A DNA stretch of 64,000 bases from Verrucomicrobiota bacterium (GTDB lineage Bacteria > Verrucomicrobiota > Verrucomicrobiia > Verrucomicrobiales > Akkermansiaceae). The stretch's first letter is position 1. Each line of letters opens with the position of its first letter. The translations under genes were made by a program, and so were the position numbers. The notes under the pieces were generated by a model. The model was not told the DNA's origin. It worked only from the letters and a program-made list of their open reading frames with translations, and searched no databases. The DNA lies in the NCBI GenBank assembly GCA_017301995.1, contig JAFLEH010000018.1:1-64000 (forward strand). Reading direction: 5' to 3'. Positions 58,967 to 64,000 of the stretch are shown here, piece by piece.

Positions 58967-60832
58967 ATGATCGGTAGGACAGGGTGTTTGGTATCGTGGT
59001 TGGCATGCGTGCTGGCGCTTGGCGCCCAGGCGGAGACGGTGGGATCCGTCCGATGCCCCGCGGGTGCCTTCGCCTTCGTGTTGGAGCGGGATCCTGCTTC
59101 CCAGGCCTTGGGCTATGCCGTGGCCTTGGCAGGTGGGGAAAGATTGGTCCACGGCTCACTCGGAGTGGAAGTCGCGGGTGCCGGCGTGGTCGGCAACAAG
59201 GGCGCGGCTTCCAAGGTGGACGAACGGAAGGTCGATGACAAATGGCACAACCCGCACGGCGAGAGATCCGAAGTCATTGATCGGTTCAGCGAGGTGACGT
59301 TTTCGATCAACAACCCCGACCCGAAGGTGCCAGCCATGAAACTCCAGGTTCGGGCATATGACGAAGGGGTTGCATGGAGATATGTTCTAACCGGAGACGG
59401 GGTGTGGGTCTCCGACCGATCCACATTTGTTCTCGGCGCGAAGACCCGGGTCTGGACATCCGCGCGGGCACAATCCCCGATCAGCATGCAACCGCTGGAG
59501 GCGGTGAAGGGCGCGGTGGATCGTCCGGTTCTGGCGGAAGTGGGCTCGAAATGGTTCCTTGCATTGGGTGAGGCCGGATTGGCGGATGCCGCACGCATGA
59601 AATTCGTGAGATCCGGGGCCGACACGTTGGTGGCCGCGCTTGACGGGAAAGTCGGGTTTCGGGGATCGCTGACAACGCCGTGGCGTGTGGTGCGGATTGC
59701 CGGTTCACCGGCGGAATTGCTTGCCGGCAACGACTTGGCGCTCAACCTGAACGATCCCCCGACAGGCGATTTTTCCTGGGTGAAACCCGGCAAGGTCATT
59801 CGGGAGATGACGCTCACCACCGCTGGCGCCCGCGCGTGCGTGGATTTCGCCGCATCCCATGGATTGCAATACATTCTGTTCGACGCCGGATGGTATGGGC
59901 CGGAAAACAATCCGGCATCGGATGCCTCCAGGGTCGATCTTGATCCCGCGCGCTCGCGGGGTCCGCTGGATTTGCGGGAGGCGATCGGATATGCGAGACA
60001 GAAGGGGATCGGCGTGATTTTATATGTGAACCAGATCGCGCTTTCCCGGCAGATCGATCGGATTCTGACGATCTATCAGGAATGGGGCGTCGCGGGCATC
60101 AAGTTCGGGTTCGTGAAGGTGGGACCGCAGGTTGATACCCGGTGGCTGCATCAGGCCGTGGCAAAGTGTGCCGCGCATCGTTTGATGGTGGACATCCACG
60201 ACGAATACCGGCCCACCGGTGTTTCCCGGACGTGGCCGAATCTGCTGACCCAGGAAGGAATCCGCGGCGACGAGGAATCTCCGGGAAATGCCGCGGTGCT
60301 GGACACGATTTTCACCCGCTGTCTGGCCGGAGCGGGGGATCAGACGAATTGCTATTTCGCCCCGCGTGTCCCCAAGATGGGATCCCACGGTTCGCAGTTG
60401 GCCAAGTCCGTGCTCGTTTTCAGCCCGTGGCAGTTTTTGTTTTGGTATGATCGGCCGCAGGGGGAAGCGGGCGCTCCGTCGGTGATTGCCGAGGTGCCTG
60501 AGATGGATTTCTTCCGGCTCCTGCCCACGGTGTGGGACGAAACCCGCTGGCTGGACGGTTTTCCGGGAACCCACGCGCTGGTGGCCCGGCGGAAGGGGGA
60601 TGTGTGGTTCATCGCCGCTCTAACCGGCAATGCGCCGCGGGATTTCAAGGTGCCACTTGTGTTTCTTGCCCATGGAAGAACCTATCGGATGGAGGTCTTT
60701 GCCGACGATCCCTCCGCCGCGACGCCCACCAAGGTGGGTATCGAAACATCTCGGGTGAATCGCGAGGGGGTGTTGGCAAGAAGTCTGGATCGCGGTCGCG
60801 GATTCGCCGCAATCCTGAGCCCCGCCGGATAA
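58967..60832 (+). CDS. GH97 glycoside hydrolase (inverting alpha-glucosidase type)
   Basis: 621 residues with a signal peptide (LVSWLACVLALGAQAE). The N-terminal beta-sandwich and TIM barrel of GH97 are present: GLQYILFDAGWYG, VDIHDEYRPTGVSRTWPN (catalytic Glu ~413) and LLTQEGIRGDEE (~428-439). At the position where retaining GH97 enzymes have the Asp nucleophile (GIKxDF), this one has Gly (GIKFGFVKVG, ~380), as in SusB-like inverting members, which use two Glu bases and calcium. It should release glucose from alpha-glucans. It follows the PEP-CTERM gene by 71 nt. Shorter than SusB (~738 aa). Confidence 0.88.
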   Translation: MIGRTGCLVSWLACVLALGAQAETVGSVRCPAGAFAFVLERDPASQALGYAVALAGGERLVHGSLGVEVAGAGVVGNKGAASKVDERKVDDKWHNPHGERSEVIDRFSEVTFSINNPDPKVPAMKLQVRAYDEGVAWRYVLTGDGVWVSDRSTFVLGAKTRVWTSARAQSPISMQPLEAVKGAVDRPVLAEVGSKWFLALGEAGLADAARMKFVRSGADTLVAALDGKVGFRGSLTTPWRVVRIAGSPAELLAGNDLALNLNDPPTGDFSWVKPGKVIREMTLTTAGARACVDFAASHGLQYILFDAGWYGPENNPASDASRVDLDPARSRGPLDLREAIGYARQKGIGVILYVNQIALSRQIDRILTIYQEWGVAGIKFGFVKVGPQVDTRWLHQAVAKCAAHRLMVDIHDEYRPTGVSRTWPNLLTQEGIRGDEESPGNAAVLDTIFTRCLAGAGDQTNCYFAPRVPKMGSHGSQLAKSVLVFSPWQFLFWYDRPQGEAGAPSVIAEVPEMDFFRLLPTVWDETRWLDGFPGTHALVARRKGDVWFIAALTGNAPRDFKVPLVFLAHGRTYRMEVFADDPSAATPTKVGIETSRVNREGVLARSLDRGRGFAAILSPAG

Positions 60833-60927
60833 GCCGAGCAAGATAACTTGGCTCTTGCCCGTTGGTGATGGTTTTGCATTGCCGGATGGGATCGCAGATG
60901 CTCTCATGGCGTTGAGCAAAAGCCACC

Positions 60928-62178
60928 ATGACTTCGCGCGAACGCATCCTAGCAGCAATCTCCCATCAGGAACCCGACCGGGTGCCCGTTGATATGGGAG
61001 CCACGCCCTCATCCGGAATCTCGGCGATCGCCTACGGAAGGTTGAGCCGGCACCTGGGGATCCCGGACAGCCGGACGCGGGTGTATGATGTTGTCCAACA
61101 GCTCGCGCAGCCGGAGGATGCGGTGCTTGACCGGTTCGGCATCGATGTGGTGGACCTCGGAAGAAGGTTCAACGCGGAAGACGGGGATTGGCGGCCGGTG
61201 ACCTTGTTTGATGGCAGCGCGGCGGAGTATCCGCGGTGGTTCCGGCCCGAGGCGACTCCCCAAGGCGGATGGAGAGCGCTTGCCGACGACGGCACCGAAC
61301 TGGCGATGCAACTGAAAGATATGAACTTCTTCGACCAGACCTGTTTTCCCTGGTTGGACGACTATCCGGCGGACATGTCGGGGTTGCCGGCGGCGATGGG
61401 CAAGGTGCATTGGGCCGCGCTGGCCCATTCTCCCTGGGACAACGCGGGCCGTCCGGATTTCTGGACCCGGCTGCGGGAGGAGGCGCTTGCCCTGCGCGCC
61501 ACATCCGACCGCGCGATTATGGTGGTGGTGGGATGCAATCTGTTCGAGTGGGGCACTTTCCTCCGGAGGATGGACAATTTTCTGATGGATTTGCTGGCGG
61601 AGCCCGAGCAGGTCGAAAGGTTATTGGAATCCCTGATGGAGATCCACCTGCGGACGCTGGAGAAGGTCTGCGCCGCGGTGGGCGATGTGGCGGACCTTTG
61701 CCGGTTTGGCGACGATCTGGGCACCGATACCGGCCCGTTCATGGCACCGGCGACCTATCGGAGCCTCTTCAAACGGCATCACACGCGGCTTTGCGAGTTC
61801 GTTCACCGGCATTCCACGATGAAAACGTTCCTGCATTCCTGCGGGTCGATCCACTCGCTGCTGCCGGACTTGATAGAGGTCGGATTCGATGTGGTGAACC
61901 CGGTGCAGACCGCGTGCCGGGACATGGAGGCGCAGCGCCTGAAAAAGGACTTTGGCCGGGACATCACCTTCTGGGGTGGCGGCGCGGATACCCGCGAGAC
62001 ACTCAATCACGGCACGCCCGCACAGGTCCGCGAGGATGTGTTAGGAAGGCTCAGGGTTTTCGCACCTGGCGGCGGATTCGTGTTCAACACCATCCACAAC
62101 ATCCTTCCCGATGTCCCCCCGGAAAACATCGTGGCGATGTTTGACGCGGTGGAGGAATACAACCGGGCCGGCGGCTAG
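60928..62178 (+). CDS. uroporphyrinogen decarboxylase-like protein (MtaA/CmuA type)
   Basis: 416 residues of the URO-D fold: TSRERILAAISHQEPDRVPV at the start is the conserved opening. Zinc-ligand-like residues appear in TFLHSCGSIHSLLPDLIEVG (His, Cys) and NPVQTACRDM, and FWGGGADTRETL closes the barrel. Members without the HemE substrate loop act as corrinoid methyltransferases (MtaA, CmuA) that move methyl groups to thiols such as CoM, or as enzymes of unknown substrate. Not HemE: it lacks the RQAGR motif. Its stop codon shares CTAG with the stop of the convergent gene. Confidence 0.82.
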   Translation: MTSRERILAAISHQEPDRVPVDMGATPSSGISAIAYGRLSRHLGIPDSRTRVYDVVQQLAQPEDAVLDRFGIDVVDLGRRFNAEDGDWRPVTLFDGSAAEYPRWFRPEATPQGGWRALADDGTELAMQLKDMNFFDQTCFPWLDDYPADMSGLPAAMGKVHWAALAHSPWDNAGRPDFWTRLREEALALRATSDRAIMVVVGCNLFEWGTFLRRMDNFLMDLLAEPEQVERLLESLMEIHLRTLEKVCAAVGDVADLCRFGDDLGTDTGPFMAPATYRSLFKRHHTRLCEFVHRHSTMKTFLHSCGSIHSLLPDLIEVGFDVVNPVQTACRDMEAQRLKKDFGRDITFWGGGADTRETLNHGTPAQVREDVLGRLRVFAPGGGFVFNTIHNILPDVPPENIVAMFDAVEEYNRAGG

Positions 62179-64000
62179 CGGCGGGATTTCGCCTGATGGA
62201 TGATCTGGCGGACCTCCCGGTTGGCGGACGGGTTTCCGAAAAGCAGTTCGCGGGTGCGGACCAGCAGCGCCTCCAGCGCCGCGATCGGGGCGGTTAGGGT
62301 CTCGTGGGGCGCCCGCGGCTGGAAGTCGTCGTTGGATTTGCAGAACGAGTCGAGCGCTTCACCGGGGAACATCCGTGTTAGGAAATCGACGGTGGACCAC
62401 CACAGGGCGGCGGGGATTTCGCGGAACGCGTCGAGTGACGAAACCTCCTCCCCGGCAAGCAGCCATTGGGGGCCCAATCGTTCGTCGATAGGTCCCGCTT
62501 CGCCGGTTTTCACGAATTCGTGGAGCGAGGCGGTGCCGGTACTCCAATTGGCGTTGCTGTATCGCTGCCGGTAGGCGCGGGCCAGGCTGAGAAGCTCATC
62601 CACCACCGGGGCCGTGCCGTCCGGTCGCTGGAACAGGATGCGGGCGCCAATCACGCCGAGCGAATACAGGTCACATGGCGTACCGATCCGCGGAAGCAGA
62701 TGAAACTCGACACGGTCGGATGTTAGGCTGCCTTTGCCGGAATCCAGCCATTCGCGGACGTCGGGTTGGAGTTTTGTCTGAAGGGTGCAGAAGCGGTATT
62801 CTCCGGGCGTTTCCGCTTTTCCCTCGATGCGTCCGTAGAGCCGGAGGCGTCCGAGCTTGGGCAGAACCCAATCCATTTCCAACAGATCGAGCCGGCCGGC
62901 ATGCAGCGGCTCCTCGCTCAGCAGGGTGCCGTCCATCACCACCAGGCCATGATCATCGGGGTCGGAGATTTTCCGCACACGAACCCGCGCGAGCCCGCGT
63001 ACTTCGGTTAGCACACTGGGGCTGCGATAGAGCGACTGCCTGAGGTCGGGGCTTGGAACGAAGCAAGGTTCTCCAACGTCGCCCACTTTCGAGGTGACGC
63101 ACTGGGCGGGCGCTTCCAGGGATACCCGGTGGCTCCAAAGGAATGGAAGCGAGGTTTCCGGTTCCGGGAGGGTGACACCGAAACAATCCGGATTGAGGCC
63201 GAGAAACGGGCAGCCGGCATGCCGGATCGCGTTGGAGACGGCGATCATGGCACCATGCCACACCGAAAGCTTCAGGTGAAGCAGTTCGCACAAATGACCC
63301 GCCGTTTGGTTCTTCTGGAAAAAGAATCCCGCGTTCTTTCCGGAAACGCTGGCACGCTCGGCGAGGCGGCGGTTGGGCCCCGAAGCGGGGCTCCGCAGCG
63401 CGTCGCGGATGTCCTGCGGGTTCGCCCGGTTGGATAGAATGTCCACGAAGTCGCCGAGTGGGATTGCGAACGAGCGGGTGAGTGCCATGAGGGCCCCGCC
63501 GGGATTGATCGGGATGCCATCCGGAAAAACACCCGCCACCGGTTGGGTGTTAGGTCCCTCCGGAGCTTGCGGGGTGAGGGCGAGGAAGCGCGGGGCGTTG
63601 CTGTCGCCGTTCCAAAGGTAGCGGTGGAGAGACTCGGAGTAGGTCGCGAGGCGGTTCGCACGCAGCAGGGTATCGTCGGTGCACAGTTGCCACGGAGATT
63701 CGTCGAGGCGGGTCTTTCCCTCGGCTGTGAGCCAGATCACCGGCGCGGGGTGGCGGTCCAGTGAAATTTGGAAGACTTTCGAGGGGTGGGCCTCGGTCAG
63801 GCTCTCGCACCACCGTTGCCAATGCCGGTCCAGCAGCGGATTGGTGACAAACGCGTGGCCTCCGTCATTCGCGATACGCCATGAGGAAACGTCCTGTACC
63901 CACAAATCCAGCCACTCTTTCACGTCGCCGGACTGATCTTTCCAGGCGGCCGCATAGGCAACGGCACCCGCGGGTTGAGCAACGATCCGTGGCCGGAACG
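62175..64000 (-). CDS. large hypothetical protein, truncated by the window edge; kinase-like segment
   Basis: The frame is open from the right edge, so the true start is probably outside; a GTG at 63923 is only the first internal candidate (582 aa from there). I recognise no family. Segments HLLPRIGTPCDLYSLGVIGA (compare the DxxSLG motif of kinase subdomain IX) and HAGCPFLGLNPDCFGVTLPE (compare HxxLxPxNFxV) suggest a degenerate protein-kinase fold, but the catalytic HRD and DFG motifs are not seen. No signal peptide or membrane segment is visible. It is convergent with the URO-D-like gene, overlapping it by 4 nt at CTAG. Confidence 0.6.
   Translation of the reverse strand, partial: FRPRIVAQPAGAVAYAAAWKDQSGDVKEWLDLWVQDVSSWRIANDGGHAFVTNPLLDRHWQRWCESLTEAHPSKVFQISLDRHPAPVIWLTAEGKTRLDESPWQLCTDDTLLRANRLATYSESLHRYLWNGDSNAPRFLALTPQAPEGPNTQPVAGVFPDGIPINPGGALMALTRSFAIPLGDFVDILSNRANPQDIRDALRSPASGPNRRLAERASVSGKNAGFFFQKNQTAGHLCELLHLKLSVWHGAMIAVSNAIRHAGCPFLGLNPDCFGVTLPEPETSLPFLWSHRVSLEAPAQCVTSKVGDVGEPCFVPSPDLRQSLYRSPSVLTEVRGLARVRVRKISDPDDHGLVVMDGTLLSEEPLHAGRLDLLEMDWVLPKLGRLRLYGRIEGKAETPGEYRFCTLQTKLQPDVREWLDSGKGSLTSDRVEFHLLPRIGTPCDLYSLGVIGARILFQRPDGTAPVVDELLSLARAYRQRYSNANWSTGTASLHEFVKTGEAGPIDERLGPQWLLAGEEVSSLDAFREIPAALWWSTVDFLTRMFPGEALDSFCKSNDDFQPRAPHETLTAPIAALEALLVRTRELLFGNPSANREVRQIIHQAKSRR

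Overview
The window is high-GC DNA that most resembles a member of the Verrucomicrobiota. This is an inference from several features: proteins built of autotransporter-associated beta-strand repeats (PATR), a PEP-CTERM sorting tail, calcium-binding DPDHDGLTNLLEYATG-type C-termini, a thioester alpha-2-macroglobulin, and many GTG starts. No 16S sequence is present; only the last ~85 nt of a 5S rRNA sit at the left edge, so an rRNA operon reading left to right lies just outside.

Layout. 1-660: 5S end, terminator, and a decayed IS66-type transposase accessory gene flanked by TCATAG palindromes. 661-8418: leftward housekeeping and carbohydrate genes (lipoprotein, hexose-6-phosphate mutarotase, outer-membrane protein, MalQ, B12-binding radical SAM enzyme, RlmD-type rRNA methyltransferase). 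8524-10821: rightward membrane genes (BASS transporter, PqiA-like). 11118-20394: an accessory stretch with an AT-richer unknown gene, a 2152-residue secreted GH128/LamG/FnIII/PATR protein and two more AT-richer unknowns. 20892-27840: RecN, an ABC-F ATPase, BamA and a 3D-domain lipoprotein. 28030-37650: a leftward block of alpha-2-macroglobulin, TonB-like protein, ExbB, ExbD and an unknown anchored protein, a probable envelope energy-coupling unit. 37776-43121: secreted and hypothetical proteins, including an N-acetylmuramoyl-L-alanine amidase with calcium-binding repeats. 43122-43770: a 15-copy 21-bp minisatellite and a restriction/methylase C-terminal remnant. 43781-45870: sugar kinase plus sugar-nucleotidyltransferase. 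46424-54174: phospholipase-D-like lipoprotein, DUF3820, SufS, a PhoD-like phosphatase, and a TatC with an enlarged periplasmic loop. 54175-55167: repeat-rich spacer and tRNA-Val(CAC). 55168-62178: DnaG, a PEP-CTERM PATR protein, a GH97 glucosidase and a UroD/MtaA-like protein. 62175-64000: a large unknown protein running off the right edge.

Functional themes are polysaccharide use (MalQ, mutarotase, GH97, GH128, HexNAc-1-kinase-like pair), envelope biogenesis and defence (BamA, A2M, TonB/ExbBD, TatC, amidase), and core information processing (DnaG, RecN, RlmD, ABC-F). No complete defence island, CRISPR array, prophage or intact insertion sequence is visible. The least explained signals are at DNA level: a GTTAG/CTAAC pentamer that overrides codon preference in any frame, and a set of unrelated short-period imperfect repeats confined to intergenic spacers.
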